A DNA stretch of 64,000 nt from Cumulibacter manganitolerans (GTDB lineage Bacteria > Actinomycetota > Actinomycetes > Mycobacteriales > Antricoccaceae), in assembly GCF_009602465.1 (NCBI RefSeq), contig NZ_WBKP01000014.1, positions 18,870 through 82,869 on the forward strand, written 5' to 3'. How positions within the stretch are numbered: the first letter of the stretch is position 1; each line of letters begins with the position of its first letter. The notes beneath the pieces are model-generated. The model did no database searches. It worked only from the letters and a program-made list of their open reading frames with translations, and was not told where the DNA came from. The position numbers and the translations under genes were made by a program. Positions 15,808 to 24,706 of this stretch are shown here, one piece after another.

Positions 15808-17412
15808 TCAGCGGCCGCGTAGCTCGCGGCGCAGGATCTTCCCGGTCGCGGTGCGCGGCAGGTCGTCGACGAACACCACCTCGCGCGGCACCTCGTGCGC
15901 GGCCAGCCGGGTGCGCACCTGCCGGCGCAGCTCGTCGGCGAGCTCGGGCGTGCCGCTCTCACCGGCGCGCAGGACGACGAACGCCTTCGGCGCCTCGCCG
16001 CGCTTCTCGTCGGGCACGCCGACCACCGCGGCCAGCGCGACCGCCGGGTGCGCGCACAGGCAGTCCTCGATCTCGGTGGGGCCGATCCGGTACCCGGAGG
16101 CGTTGATGACGTCGTCGTTGCGCATCTGGAACCAGAGGTAGCCGTCCTCGTCCATCACGCCGAGGTCCCCGGACAGCAGCCAGCCGTCCCGGAACTTCGC
16201 CGCGGTGGCCTCGGGGTTCTTCCAGTACTCCAGCATCACCAGCGGCGTACGGCGCGCGACGACCTGGCCGACCTGGCCGATCACCGGGTTGAAGTCGTCG
16301 TCCACCACGGCGATGGTGTTGCCCGGTCCGGGACGGCCGCCGGCCCCCGGCTTGGTGGGGTAGACCTTCGAGGAGTGCAGCACGAAGCCGTTCATCTCGG
16401 TCTGCCCCCACGCGTCGTTGATGTCGCCGCCGAAGTAGTCCTGGGCCCAACCGCGCAGCTCCGCGCCGAGCGGCTCGCCGCCGGACATCATCACCCGCAT
16501 CGAGAAGTCGCCGCCGGGCACGCCGGAGGCGCGGAAACCGCGCAGCGCCGTCGCCGGCAGCAGGCTGATCGTGACCCCGAACTCGCGCATCAGCCACGCC
16601 GAGCGCGCCGGATCGAACCCCTCCGTGCGATCGACGACGACCGGGACGCCGTACAGCAGCCCCGGGCACATGATGCACATGATCCCGGCGATCCATGCCC
16701 AGTCGGCCGGCGACCAGAATACGTCGCCCTCCTGCGGCAGGAAGTCGTAGCAGGCCTCGATCAGCGGCATCTGCCCGTACACCTGGCGGTGCGCGTGCAG
16801 CGCGCCCTTGGGATGCCCCGTCGTGCCGGAGGTGTACACCAGGAAGGCAGGGTCCTCGGCCAGGGTGTCGACCGGGGTCAGGTCCGGCGAGGCGGCCGCG
16901 ACGGCGCCCTCGAAGCTCTCCTCGCCCTCGCCGCCGATCACCAGCAGCGCGACGTCCCGCTCGCCGATGCCCTCCCGCACCTTCTCGGCGTGCGCGGCGA
17001 AGGTGATCACCGCCTTGGCCTCGGAGTTCGCGAAGCGGTAGTCCAGCGCCTCGGGACCGAACAGCGTCGACACGGGCAGGATGATCGCGCCCATCCGCCA
17101 GGCGGCGAGGAAGGCGGTGGCGGTGTGGAAGGACTGCGGGTTGATGACCATCACCACGTCACCGCGGCCGACGCCGCGCTCCCGCAGCGCGTTGGCCAGG
17201 CGGTGAGCCTGCTCCTGCAGGTCGCCGTACGTGAAGTCGCGGTGCGAGCGGTCGGCGTACACCTCGGTGATCGCCCGCTGCGCGAGGTCGCGGCCCTCGA
17301 GGATCGCCGCGGCGATGTTGAAGTGCTCGGGGATCTCCAGGGTCTCGAAGTCCACCTGGGACCACAGGTCGTCGTAGTTGTCGACGCGGGTGAGCAAGTT
17401 CTGCCAGGACAT
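15808..17412 (-). CDS. AMP-forming acyl-CoA synthetase
   Basis: 534-residue member of the ANL adenylating superfamily that would join a carboxylic acid to CoA via an acyl-AMP. Motifs are A3 VYTSGTTGHPKGALH, A5 DAWGQTEMNG, A7 WLLSGDLGVMDEDGYLWF, A8 RNDDVINASGYRIGPTEIE and the C-terminal catalytic Lys in PRTATGKILRREL. The pattern is nearest acetyl- or medium-chain acyl-CoA synthetases; substrate not determinable. The start is MSWQNLL at 17412, with TGGAGTG before it; upstream in-frame sequence is disregarded because it crosses the divergent promoter. It is divergent from a nitroreductase gene with a shared palindrome between. Confidence 0.9.
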   Translation of the reverse strand: MSWQNLLTRVDNYDDLWSQVDFETLEIPEHFNIAAAILEGRDLAQRAITEVYADRSHRDFTYGDLQEQAHRLANALRERGVGRGDVVMVINPQSFHTATAFLAAWRMGAIILPVSTLFGPEALDYRFANSEAKAVITFAAHAEKVREGIGERDVALLVIGGEGEESFEGAVAAASPDLTPVDTLAEDPAFLVYTSGTTGHPKGALHAHRQVYGQMPLIEACYDFLPQEGDVFWSPADWAWIAGIMCIMCPGLLYGVPVVVDRTEGFDPARSAWLMREFGVTISLLPATALRGFRASGVPGGDFSMRVMMSGGEPLGAELRGWAQDYFGGDINDAWGQTEMNGFVLHSSKVYPTKPGAGGRPGPGNTIAVVDDDFNPVIGQVGQVVARRTPLVMLEYWKNPEATAAKFRDGWLLSGDLGVMDEDGYLWFQMRNDDVINASGYRIGPTEIEDCLCAHPAVALAAVVGVPDEKRGEAPKAFVVLRAGESGTPELADELRRQVRTRLAAHEVPREVVFVDDLPRTATGKILRRELRGR

Positions 17413-17459
17413 GGGCACTCCAACTGGGCGGGGCTTCGATAGGTTCGCTGTATTAACTA

Positions 17460-17479
17460 TGACGCGGTTCACTGCGTCA
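17460..17479. promoter_or_regulatory. Operator-like inverted repeat between acyl-CoA synthetase and nitroreductase
   Basis: TGACGC and GCGTCA arms separated by 8 bp in the 88-bp divergent intergenic region. It is a candidate binding site for a dimeric regulator controlling both genes. No regulator gene is adjacent. Confidence 0.5.
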
Positions 17480-17500
17480 ACCCACACCAGGAGTGCGCCG

Positions 17501-18166
17501 ATGGAACTGACTGACGCGATGAGCACGCTACGTGCGGTACGCCGGCTGCGTCCCGACCCGATCCCGGACGGCGTGCTGGGCCGGTTGCTGCAGGCGGCGA
17601 CCTGGGCGCCGTCCGGCGGCAACGCGCAGGCGTGGCGGATCATCGTCGTGAAGGACCCGCGGACCAAGAAGGCGCTCGCGGATCTGTACCGTCCGGCGTG
17701 GGACGACTACATCGCCCAGGGCCGGGCGATCCGTACGCCGGGGCAGTCGGAGGAGACCCAGGACGCGGCCAAGAAGATGATCAAGGCGGGGCACTACCTG
17801 GCCGCCCACATGCACGAGGCGCCGGTGCTGCTGGTCTGCTGCTTCGACCCGCGGCGGATGGCGTTCACCGACGCCGGGCAGGACCGCCCGAGCGTGACCG
17901 GCGGCGCGTCCCTCTACCCGGCCGTGCAGAACCTGATGCTGGCCTGCGTCGAGGAGGGCATCGGCTGCACGCTCACCACCCTGCATTGCCGCTCGGAGCC
18001 GGAGGTCAAGCGGTTGCTGGGCATCCCGGAGGAGTGGGGGACCTCGGCGCTGATCCCGCTCGGGTATCCGGTCGGCGGCGGCCACGGGCCGATCACCCGC
18101 GCCCCGGTGGCGGAGATGGCGTGCGCCGAACGCTTCGGCGAGCCGTGGGCGCCGGCGCAGGGCTGA
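17501..18166 (+). CDS. Nitroreductase-family flavoprotein
   Basis: 221-residue FMN-dependent NAD(P)H oxidoreductase. It shows the N-terminal RAVRRLRPDPIP with the downstream WAPSGGNAQAWRIIVVKD, the FMN-contacting region of the nitroreductase fold, and GGASLYPAVQNLMLACVEEGIGC before ALIPLGYPVG. It probably reduces a nitro, quinone or enone substrate; the physiological one is unknown. The ATG follows CAGGAGTGCGCCG. It is divergent from the acyl-CoA synthetase. Confidence 0.88.
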   Translation: MELTDAMSTLRAVRRLRPDPIPDGVLGRLLQAATWAPSGGNAQAWRIIVVKDPRTKKALADLYRPAWDDYIAQGRAIRTPGQSEETQDAAKKMIKAGHYLAAHMHEAPVLLVCCFDPRRMAFTDAGQDRPSVTGGASLYPAVQNLMLACVEEGIGCTLTTLHCRSEPEVKRLLGIPEEWGTSALIPLGYPVGGGHGPITRAPVAEMACAERFGEPWAPAQG

Positions 18167-18210
18167 GGTCGGCCCGGACCCGTGTGCGCCGGTCACCCGC
18201 GCCGGCGCGC

Positions 18211-18870
18211 TCAGTCGAGGAGGTGCGGACCCCGCGTGCGGAGCTGCTCGAGCAGCGCGGCCGGGTCGGCGTACGTCGCCGCCGCGCCCGCCTCGGTCAG
18301 CTCGGCGGCCGGCGTGCCGCCGCAGGTGAGCCCGATCGCCGGCACGCCGGCCTCGACGGCCGAGCGCATGTCCCACACGCTGTCGCCCACGACGGTGCAG
18401 CGCTGCGCGGGCAGGCCGGCCTTGCGCAGCGCGACAACGAACGGCTCGGGGCTGGGCTTGGACTCGTCGACGTCGGCGGAGGTCACCACCAGGCTCGCCG
18501 CCGAGCGGCCGCCGATGAGCGGCAGCATCCACTCGAGGTCGTGCTCGTCGGCGCTGGTCACCAGGACCGTCGCGAAACCGGCCTGGGCGGCCTCCTGCAG
18601 CAGGTCGGCGACACCGGGCAGCGCCGCCACGTGCGGCGCCATCCCCGCGAGGAGCTCGTCATGGCGGTCGGTCACCCGGTCGTCGACCGAGCCGATCAGC
18701 GAGGTCAGCAGCCGGTCGCTGGCCATCCCGATCGCGTGGTGCACCGTCGCCGTGGGGATCCCGTAGTACCCGTTCTCCTGGAGCGCCTGCGACCAGGCCA
18801 GGGCGTGCTGCCAGTTCGAGTCGATGAGCGTCCCGTCGACGTCCAGCAGCAGCCCGCGCGGCTCGCTCAT
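18211..18870 (-). CDS. HAD-family phosphatase/hydrolase
   Basis: 219-residue haloacid-dehalogenase superfamily hydrolase. Motif I DVDGTLIDS supplies the nucleophile Asp, motif II VTSADE, motif III KPSPEPF and motif IV GDSVWDM, with a helical cap between I and II, as in phosphoglycolate or sugar-phosphate phosphatases. It probably dephosphorylates a small metabolite. Its ATG overlaps the stop of the F420-type oxidoreductase gene (ATGA), so the two are translated together. Confidence 0.88.
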   Translation of the reverse strand: MSEPRGLLLDVDGTLIDSNWQHALAWSQALQENGYYGIPTATVHHAIGMASDRLLTSLIGSVDDRVTDRHDELLAGMAPHVAALPGVADLLQEAAQAGFATVLVTSADEHDLEWMLPLIGGRSAASLVVTSADVDESKPSPEPFVVALRKAGLPAQRCTVVGDSVWDMRSAVEAGVPAIGLTCGGTPAAELTEAGAAATYADPAALLEQLRTRGPHLLD

Positions 18871-19859
18871 CGCGCCGCCCCCGGGCTCGACGGGTGGCGA
18901 CGGGCCAGCTCGGGCAGCACCTCGTTCTTGTACAGCGCGAAGAAGCCCCGGTAGTCCGGCCCGACGTTGGACACGTGGATGTCGTCGAACCCGGCGTCGA
19001 CGTACTGGGCGAACGCGGCCAGGTGCGTCTCGGCGTCCGGGCCCAGCGGTGCCGGCCCGTCGGCGACCATGTCGCGGGTGACCAGCTGCGCCGCCTGCTC
19101 GAAGTGCTGGGGGGACGGCAGCACCTGCGGCAGCTCGCCCGGCAGCAGGTCGTTCGGCCACAGGCGGTGCATGTGGTCGACGGCCTCGTCCCGGGTCGCG
19201 GCGTACGACGACTTGAACCCGGCCTGGGTGGGTGCCTGCGGCCCCTTGGCGTCGCGGAAGGCGGCGACCGAGTCGGCGTCCGGCTGCACCGACACGAAGC
19301 CGTCGGCGATCCGGCAGGCCAGCTCGAGCGACTTCGGCCCGAACGAGCTCAGGAAGATCGGCGGGAGCTGCTCGGGCAGCGTGTAGAGGCGTGCCGAGTC
19401 GACCGTGTAGAACTCGCCGGAGTGCGACACGACCTCACCGGTCCACAGCGCGCGGATGATGCCGACGGCCTCCTCCAGCATCGCCAGACGACGCTCGGCG
19501 TGCGGCCACGGGTCGCCGAGGATGTGCTCGTTGAGCGCCTCGCCCGAGCCCAGGCCGAGCGTGAACCGGCCGGGGCCGAGCAGTGCGGCGCTGGTCGCGG
19601 CGGCCTGCGCGACGATCGCGGGGTGCACCCGCACCGTCGGGCAGGTCACCGCCGTCGTCACCGGCAGGTCGGTCGCCTGCGCGAGCGCGCCGATCATCGT
19701 CCAGACGAACGCCGCGTTCCCCTGCTCGTCGTTCCAGGGATGGAAGTGGTCGCTGATCCACAACGACTCGAACCCGGCGTCCTGCGCGAGCACCGCCTGC
19801 TCGACGAGCTCGCCAGGGGCGTGGTCCTCGGCGGAGAGGAAATAGCCGAAACGGGGCAT
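18867..19859 (-). CDS. F420-dependent LLM-class oxidoreductase, G6PDH-type
   Basis: 330-residue TIM-barrel luciferase-like oxidoreductase of the TIGR03557/FGD-like group. The start RFGYFLSAEDHAPGELVEQAVLAQ, WISDHFHPWNDEQG and GLGSGEALNEH are characteristic and close to F420-dependent glucose-6-phosphate dehydrogenase. It should transfer hydride to or from coenzyme F420; the substrate may or may not be G6P. The start at MPRFGYF is preferred because GGGAGGG lies 6 nt upstream; an ATG 14 codons earlier lacks a site. It is translationally coupled to the HAD hydrolase gene downstream. Confidence 0.88.
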   Translation of the reverse strand: MPRFGYFLSAEDHAPGELVEQAVLAQDAGFESLWISDHFHPWNDEQGNAAFVWTMIGALAQATDLPVTTAVTCPTVRVHPAIVAQAAATSAALLGPGRFTLGLGSGEALNEHILGDPWPHAERRLAMLEEAVGIIRALWTGEVVSHSGEFYTVDSARLYTLPEQLPPIFLSSFGPKSLELACRIADGFVSVQPDADSVAAFRDAKGPQAPTQAGFKSSYAATRDEAVDHMHRLWPNDLLPGELPQVLPSPQHFEQAAQLVTRDMVADGPAPLGPDAETHLAAFAQYVDAGFDDIHVSNVGPDYRGFFALYKNEVLPELARRHPSSPGAAR

Positions 19860-19992
19860 GATGCCCTCCCGGAGATAGGGGTGCGTGCGGTGGCTGCTCA
19901 CCGGTCTCGTGACCCGTGGGCAACCCTACGCGGGTCGGCGGGCGCGGCGTGCGGCTCGCCACGGTCCGCAGTCGCCCGGCGCCGGTGCTGGG

Positions 19993-19998
19993 TAGGGT
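19993..19998 (+). promoter_or_regulatory. -10 element TAGGGT of the aldo-keto reductase gene (leaderless)
   Basis: TAGGGT ends 6 nt before the ATG at 20005 with no ribosome-binding site, the pattern of actinobacterial leaderless genes. Confidence 0.55.
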
Positions 19999-20004
19999 GT
20001 CCGG

Positions 20005-21009
20005 ATGCAGATTGCACACCGTCGGCTCGGCGAGATCGGGCCGGAGATCAGCGTCGTCGGGCTCGGCTGCAACAACTTCAGCCGCAAGGGGACGGCCACC
20101 GAGACCCTCGAGGGAACCCGCGCGGTCATCGACGCCGCGGTGGACGCCGGTATCACGTTCTTCGACACCGCCGAGATGTACGGCAACCCGCCCGGCACCA
20201 GCGAGACCCTGATGGGTGAGGCGCTCAAGGCGCACGACCGCGAGAAGGTCGTCATCGCGACGAAGTTCGGTCACCAGCAGGTGCACACGCACGGCGCCGA
20301 CGTCTGGGGGCCGAAGGGCGGTCGCACCTACATCCGCAACGCCCTCGAGGGCTCGCTGCGGCGCCTGCAGACCGACTACGTCGACCTCTTCCAGATGCAC
20401 AACCCCGACCCCGACGTCCCGATCGCGGAGACGCTGTTCGCCCTCAACGAGCTGATCGACGAGGGCAAGGTGCGCCACATCGGGCACACCACCTTCTCCA
20501 CCGAGCAGCTCGTCGAGGCCAACGAGATCGCCGAGTCGCACGGCCTGCGCCCCTTCACCTCCGCGCAGAACGAGTACTCCCTGCTGGTGCGGGACGCCGA
20601 GACCGGCGTCCTGCCGGAGGTGCTGCGCGCGGGCATGGGGTTCCTGCCGTTCTTCCCGCTCGCCAACGGCCTGCTGACCGGGAAGTACACCGAGGACCAC
20701 CGCCCGGAGGGTGCCCGGCTCACGACGCTGCGCCCCGAGGCCCTGGACGCCGCGAACTGGGAGCAGCTGCAGGAGTTCCAGAAGCTGTGCGACGAGGTCG
20801 GGCTCACGATGCTGCAGGCGACGTTCGGCTGGTTGCTGGCCCGCGAGGGACTGACGTCGGTCATCGCGGGAGCCACTCGTCCCGAGCAGGTCCGCGACAA
20901 CGCGCAGGCGGGCACCGTCGAGCTCGAGCACGAGGTGATCGCGGCGATCGAGGACATCTTCCCGATCGTGGGCCGGGAGAAGGCGCCGGTCCCGACGCCC
21001 GCGCGGTAG
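20005..21009 (+). CDS. Aldo/keto reductase
   Basis: 334-residue NADPH-dependent TIM-barrel oxidoreductase. Catalytic residues of the family are visible: Asp and Tyr in FFDTAEMYGNPPG, Lys in VVIATKFGHQQ and His in DLFQMHNPDPDVP. The C-terminal cofactor-binding loop is in TSVIAGATRPEQVRDNAQA. It closely resembles the large group of actinobacterial AKRs of unknown substrate. It is transcribed on its own between two leftward operons. Confidence 0.92.
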   Translation: MQIAHRRLGEIGPEISVVGLGCNNFSRKGTATETLEGTRAVIDAAVDAGITFFDTAEMYGNPPGTSETLMGEALKAHDREKVVIATKFGHQQVHTHGADVWGPKGGRTYIRNALEGSLRRLQTDYVDLFQMHNPDPDVPIAETLFALNELIDEGKVRHIGHTTFSTEQLVEANEIAESHGLRPFTSAQNEYSLLVRDAETGVLPEVLRAGMGFLPFFPLANGLLTGKYTEDHRPEGARLTTLRPEALDAANWEQLQEFQKLCDEVGLTMLQATFGWLLAREGLTSVIAGATRPEQVRDNAQAGTVELEHEVIAAIEDIFPIVGREKAPVPTPAR

Positions 21010-21018
21010 CGCGCGGGC

Positions 21019-21744
21019 TCAGCGTCGCACCGAGCCGCGCGGGTAGGGCCCGAGCTCGGCCAGCGGGGCGGCGAGCGACGCGACCGCGCCCGGCGTGCCG
21101 CGATCGGCCAGCAGCCCTGCGAGCGCGCCGAGGCGCCCCCGCAGCCGCACCTCCGGCCCGGGGCCGCCGAAGGTCGCGGTGTACGGCGTGTCCGTCGCCT
21201 CCAGCCGCACGCTCTGATCGGTGGGCAGCCGCACGCGGACATAGCCGATCAGCAGCTCGCTGAAGTCGGCGCCCCAGTCCAGACAGGTGTAGGTCGGCAG
21301 CCCGAGATCCACGGCGTGCACCAGCGACTCCATCCACCGGCCCGCAACCACGTCGGCGACGGTTCCGTCGCGGTACGCCACCGGCGCCGCCGCCAGGTCC
21401 GCGTCCACGTGTGCCACGGCCCTCTCCCAGCCGGCGTGCGCGTCGCGCAGCAGCGTGGCCAGCTCGGCCGGCGGCAGCCCGGACCGGCGCTCGATGTCGC
21501 TGTCGCGGGCCTGCTGGCCGCCGGTGTAGACCTCGATCTGCATCCCGCGCAGCGCGTACTCGACTTGCCGCGTCTGCGCGAGGGCGTTGCCGACGAGGTG
21601 CGCGACGACGTGCGCGCGGGTCCAGCCCGGCAGGCGGGACGGCTCGCCGTACTGCTCGTCGCGCAGCGCCGCCACCAGCCGCATCGCCTCTCGCTGGCCG
21701 TCGAGGCTGCCGCGGACCAGGGCCGCCGGCGTGAGCGTCGTCAT
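21019..21744 (-). CDS. Mycothiol-dependent maleylpyruvate isomerase family protein
   Basis: 241-residue protein with the DinB-like four-helix domain of mycothiol-dependent maleylpyruvate isomerases at the N-terminus. Metal-binding residues appear as His in HVVAHLVGN and Glu and His in WMESLVHAVDLG. The C-terminal about 80 residues form the alpha/beta MDMPI_C-type domain. It probably catalyses a mycothiol-dependent isomerisation or transfer. The start follows GGGAGGGCTC and overlaps the stop of the phosphatase gene upstream (ATGA). Confidence 0.88.
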   Translation of the reverse strand: MTTLTPAALVRGSLDGQREAMRLVAALRDEQYGEPSRLPGWTRAHVVAHLVGNALAQTRQVEYALRGMQIEVYTGGQQARDSDIERRSGLPPAELATLLRDAHAGWERAVAHVDADLAAAPVAYRDGTVADVVAGRWMESLVHAVDLGLPTYTCLDWGADFSELLIGYVRVRLPTDQSVRLEATDTPYTATFGGPGPEVRLRGRLGALAGLLADRGTPGAVASLAAPLAELGPYPRGSVRR

Positions 21745-22430
21745 GAGCCCTCCCAGGAGCTGCGCTCGCGACGGCTCGGGGTGAGCCCGCGATCCCACTG
21801 CTCGAACGGCGCGCTGAGCCGGTAGCGGTCGTCGGGCTGCTTGTTCAGGACGACGTACGTGCCGTTCTCGGGGTTGGAGATCGACTCGAAGTACTCGACG
21901 CTCCAGTGGAACCAGCGCATGCAGAACAGCCGCATCGTCAGCCCGTGCGTCACGATCACGACGTTGCGCTCCATGTCCGGATCGTCGAAGTTGCGATGCA
22001 GTGATTCGAGGAAGGTCGATACGCGGTCGTAGACATCCGAGCCGGACTCCCCGTGGGTGAAGCGGTACCAGAAGTGCCCGTACTCGTTGCGCAGCCGCTT
22101 CTCGTGGGCGATCTGCGCCGGGTCCTGGAAGTTCGCCCAGTCCTGCTCGCGCAGCCGCGGCTCCAGCCGCATGTCGTCGGGGTCGACGCCGAGGTCGAGC
22201 AGCCGCGCGCTCTCCTGGGTCCGCACGTACGGCGAGACCCACATTCGCAGCGACTCGCCGCCGATCAGGTCGCGCAGCCGCCGTCCGGCGTCGACCACCT
22301 GCCGGCGGCCGAGCTCGGTGAGGTGCAGCGCGTGATCGGGCACCGTCTCATATAGCGAGTCGTCGATGTTTCCTTCGCTCTCGCCGTGCCTGACCAGGAT
22401 GATCCGCTGCGGACGCTGCGCGATGGCCAT
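21741..22430 (-). CDS. Histidine phosphatase (phosphoglycerate-mutase-like)
   Basis: 229-residue branch-2-like member of the histidine phosphatase superfamily. The phospho-acceptor motif LVRHGESEGN is at His15, and the second catalytic His is in VIVTHGLTMRLF. Insertion REQDWANFQDPAQIAHEKR between them resembles the actinobacterial phosphatase group rather than true cofactor-dependent Pgm. Its substrate is unknown. It is first of a two-gene leftward operon with the mycothiol enzyme. Confidence 0.9.
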   Translation of the reverse strand: MAIAQRPQRIILVRHGESEGNIDDSLYETVPDHALHLTELGRRQVVDAGRRLRDLIGGESLRMWVSPYVRTQESARLLDLGVDPDDMRLEPRLREQDWANFQDPAQIAHEKRLRNEYGHFWYRFTHGESGSDVYDRVSTFLESLHRNFDDPDMERNVVIVTHGLTMRLFCMRWFHWSVEYFESISNPENGTYVVLNKQPDDRYRLSAPFEQWDRGLTPSRRERSSWEGS

Positions 22431-22456
22431 CCGCCAACCCTAGCCGTCGCAGCCTC

Positions 22457-22514
22457 CCCGTTGTGTTGTTGCCGCTTCGGGCGACGTCGCCCGGAGTAGG
22501 CACAACACAACGGG
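22457..22514. repeat. 58-bp palindrome, type B (copy 1)
   Basis: Near-perfect palindrome with outer arms CCCGTTGTGTTGT and its complement, centred on GGGCGACGTCGCCC. It lies between two leftward genes. Related copies lie at 28602-28658 and, truncated, at 63893-63925. Confidence 0.85.
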
Positions 22515-22528
22515 AGAAAGCGCGGTGC

Positions 22529-23152
22529 TCAGCCGCCCCCGGTCCGCGGGACTGCACCCAGGTCACCGGTGAGGTAGCGCTGCAGCGTCGGACCGACCCC
22601 GCGGACCACCTCGTCGACCTCGGCGTCGGCCAGCGGGGCGAACGGCACGATGTACCGCGTGACCAGCAGCCCGACCAGCTGCGAGGCGACGAGCGACGCG
22701 CGCCAGCGGGCCTCCGGCGTCCAGCCCATCAGCTGGGTCAAGCCGTGCCGCATCACCCGGTTGATCAGGAAGTCGTGCAGGGCGGCACCGGCCTCGGGTG
22801 AGCCGACCGCCGTGCGCACGGTGGACGTCGCCGCAGCGCCGCCGGCCGAGTCCCACATCGTCAGGAAGGTCGCGGCCAGCCGGTTGCCGAGCTGGTCGCG
22901 ATCGCCGCGGAGCACGTCCGCGACGATCGCTCCCGGATCGAACGGCAGCTCCACCGCCGCGGCGAACAGCCCTTGCTTGGAGCCGAAGTAGTGCTTGATC
23001 ATCGCCGGGTCGACGCCCGCGCGTGCGGCGATCGACCGCAGCGTCGCCTTGTCGAATCCCGCCGCGCCGAACTCGGCGCGGGCCGCGGCGAGCAGGTCCT
23101 CGCGTGCCGTGCTCTCGCCCGGACGCCGGCCCGGGCTGCGGTCGGTCGTCAT
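22529..23152 (-). CDS. TetR-family transcriptional regulator
   Basis: 207-residue repressor. The N-terminal helix-turn-helix (about 18-64) is canonical, with ATLRSIAARAGVDPAMIKHYFGSKQGLF, followed by a helical ligand-binding and dimerisation domain. It is last in a leftward operon after the ABC exporter ATPase and permease, 19 bp downstream of the permease. A 22-bp inverted repeat just before the ATPase gene is its probable operator, so it would repress its own operon until an inducer binds. Confidence 0.92.
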   Translation of the reverse strand: MTTDRSPGRRPGESTAREDLLAAARAEFGAAGFDKATLRSIAARAGVDPAMIKHYFGSKQGLFAAAVELPFDPGAIVADVLRGDRDQLGNRLAATFLTMWDSAGGAAATSTVRTAVGSPEAGAALHDFLINRVMRHGLTQLMGWTPEARWRASLVASQLVGLLVTRYIVPFAPLADAEVDEVVRGVGPTLQRYLTGDLGAVPRTGGG

Positions 23153-23171
23153 CGGTGGGCCGCGGACGGTC

Positions 23172-23957
23172 TCACGCCGAGCGCCGGCGCAAGGTCAGCG
23201 CACCCAGGCCCAGGCACAGGACCGAGACGACGACCACCACGATCACGCTGTTCCACAGGGACGCCGTGGCGCTGGAGTGCCGCGCGACCTCCTGCATGCC
23301 CTGGACGGCGTAGGTGACCGGCAGGTAGTCGGAGATCGCGTCCAGCCAACCCGCCATCTGGGTGCGCGGGATGAACAACCCGCACAGCAGCGTCTGCGGG
23401 ACGATCAGCGCGGGCACGAACTGCACGGCCTGGAACTCGGTCCGCGCGAACGCGCTCACGAACAGGCCGAGCGCGACGCCGAGCAACGCGTCGGCGAGGG
23501 CGACCAGGTAGACCAGGCCCAGCGGCCCGGCGACGTCCAGGCCGAACACCCAGATCGCCACGGCGACCATCACGCTGACCTGGACCAGCGCGAGCAGCGC
23601 GAACGCGATCGCGTAACCGGCCAGCAGGTCGAGCTTGGCGATCGGGGTGGTCAGCAGCCGCTCGAGCGTGCCGCTGGTGCGCTCGCGCAGCATGGTGATC
23701 GAGGTGATCAGGAACAGGATGAAGAAGGGGAAGTAGCCGAGCATCACGGCGCCGACGTTGTCGAACACCCCTGGCTGCCCCGACGGCACGGGCGAGTCCT
23801 CGAACATGAAGTACAGCAGCGTCAGCAGCACGACCGGGACGACCATGATGAGGGCGATCGAGCGGTGGTCGTGGGCCAGCTGGCGCAGGATGCGGTGGGC
23901 AGTCGCCGCCGTGATGCGGGCGTGCTGCGGGCGAGCCGCGGCGTGGGTCGTGCTCAT
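23172..23957 (-). CDS. ABC-2 type exporter permease
   Basis: 261-residue membrane subunit of an ABC-2 exporter. The first hydrophobic segment SIALIMVVPVVLLTLLYFM is followed by a long extracellular loop. Four or five more segments follow, including FFILFLITSITMLRERTSGTLERLLTTP, the conserved ABC-2 cytoplasmic motif. The start ATG overlaps the stop of the ATPase gene (ATGA). With the ATPase it should export a drug or lipid-like compound. Confidence 0.9.
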   Translation of the reverse strand: MSTTHAAARPQHARITAATAHRILRQLAHDHRSIALIMVVPVVLLTLLYFMFEDSPVPSGQPGVFDNVGAVMLGYFPFFILFLITSITMLRERTSGTLERLLTTPIAKLDLLAGYAIAFALLALVQVSVMVAVAIWVFGLDVAGPLGLVYLVALADALLGVALGLFVSAFARTEFQAVQFVPALIVPQTLLCGLFIPRTQMAGWLDAISDYLPVTYAVQGMQEVARHSSATASLWNSVIVVVVVSVLCLGLGALTLRRRSA

Positions 23958-24673
23958 CGCGGTACCTCCTCGTGCGGGCGTACGCCGGCGAAGTGGATGA
24001 AGACGTCGTTCATGTCGCTGCATCCGGAGCGGGCGCGCAGCTGTAGCGGCGAGCCGTCGGCGATCAGCCGGCCGTCGCGCAGGAACAGCACGCGCTCGCA
24101 GCGGTCGGCCTCGTCCATCACGTGGCTGGAGATCAGCAGCGTGGTGCCGTCGTCCGCGAGCCGGCGGAACGAGTGCCACAGCGCCTCGACGACGAGCGGG
24201 TCCAGCCCCACCGTGGGCTCGTCCATGATCAGGATCCGTGGGCGGCCCACCAGGGCGCAGGCCAGGGACACGCGGCCGCGCTGGCCACCGCTGAGGTTTG
24301 CGACCAGGTCGCGGCCGCGGTCGCCCAGACCCACCACCTCCAGGGTCTGCGCGGTCTGCGCCGGCCCCGCGCCGTACAGCGCACCGAAGTAGTCGACGTT
24401 CTGCGCCACCGTCAGGTCGGGGTAGATCGCCGGCGACTGTGTCACGTAGCCCACGCGCGACCGCAGCTCGCGACGGCCGGCGGGCAGGCCGTCGACGGTG
24501 ATCGTGCCGTCCTGGATGCGCTGGACGCCGAGCAGCGCCCGCATCAACGTCGTCTTCCCCGCCCCCGAGGCGCCCAGCAGGCCGGTGATCGAGCCGGGCG
24601 CGAGCTCGAAGCCGATGTCCTCCAGCACTCTGCGGCCCGCGCGGGTGACCCCCAGCCCTGCGACGGTGATCAT
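23954..24673 (-). CDS. ABC exporter ATP-binding protein
   Basis: 239-residue ATPase subunit. Walker A GASGAGKTT, Q-loop VTQSPAIYPDLTVAQN, signature LSGGQRGRVSLACAL, Walker B ILIMDEPTVGLDP and H-loop ISSHVMDEADRC are all present. This is the DrrA-like drug-exporter group. It is first in a leftward operon of ATPase, permease and TetR regulator, and AGGGGG precedes the start. Confidence 0.92.
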   Translation of the reverse strand: MITVAGLGVTRAGRRVLEDIGFELAPGSITGLLGASGAGKTTLMRALLGVQRIQDGTITVDGLPAGRRELRSRVGYVTQSPAIYPDLTVAQNVDYFGALYGAGPAQTAQTLEVVGLGDRGRDLVANLSGGQRGRVSLACALVGRPRILIMDEPTVGLDPLVVEALWHSFRRLADDGTTLLISSHVMDEADRCERVLFLRDGRLIADGSPLQLRARSGCSDMNDVFIHFAGVRPHEEVPR

Positions 24674-24684
24674 CGACGACCCCC

Positions 24685-24706
24685 TAATTCAACAAGTGAT
24701 GAATTA
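24685..24706. promoter_or_regulatory. Probable TetR operator
   Basis: A 22-bp inverted repeat with 7-bp arms TAATTCA/TGAATTA around an 8-bp centre. It is conspicuously AT-rich in a GC-rich genome and sits 11 bp upstream of the ABC ATPase start codon. A possible -10 (TACCTT on the reverse strand) adjoins it, so binding would block the promoter. Confidence 0.75.
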
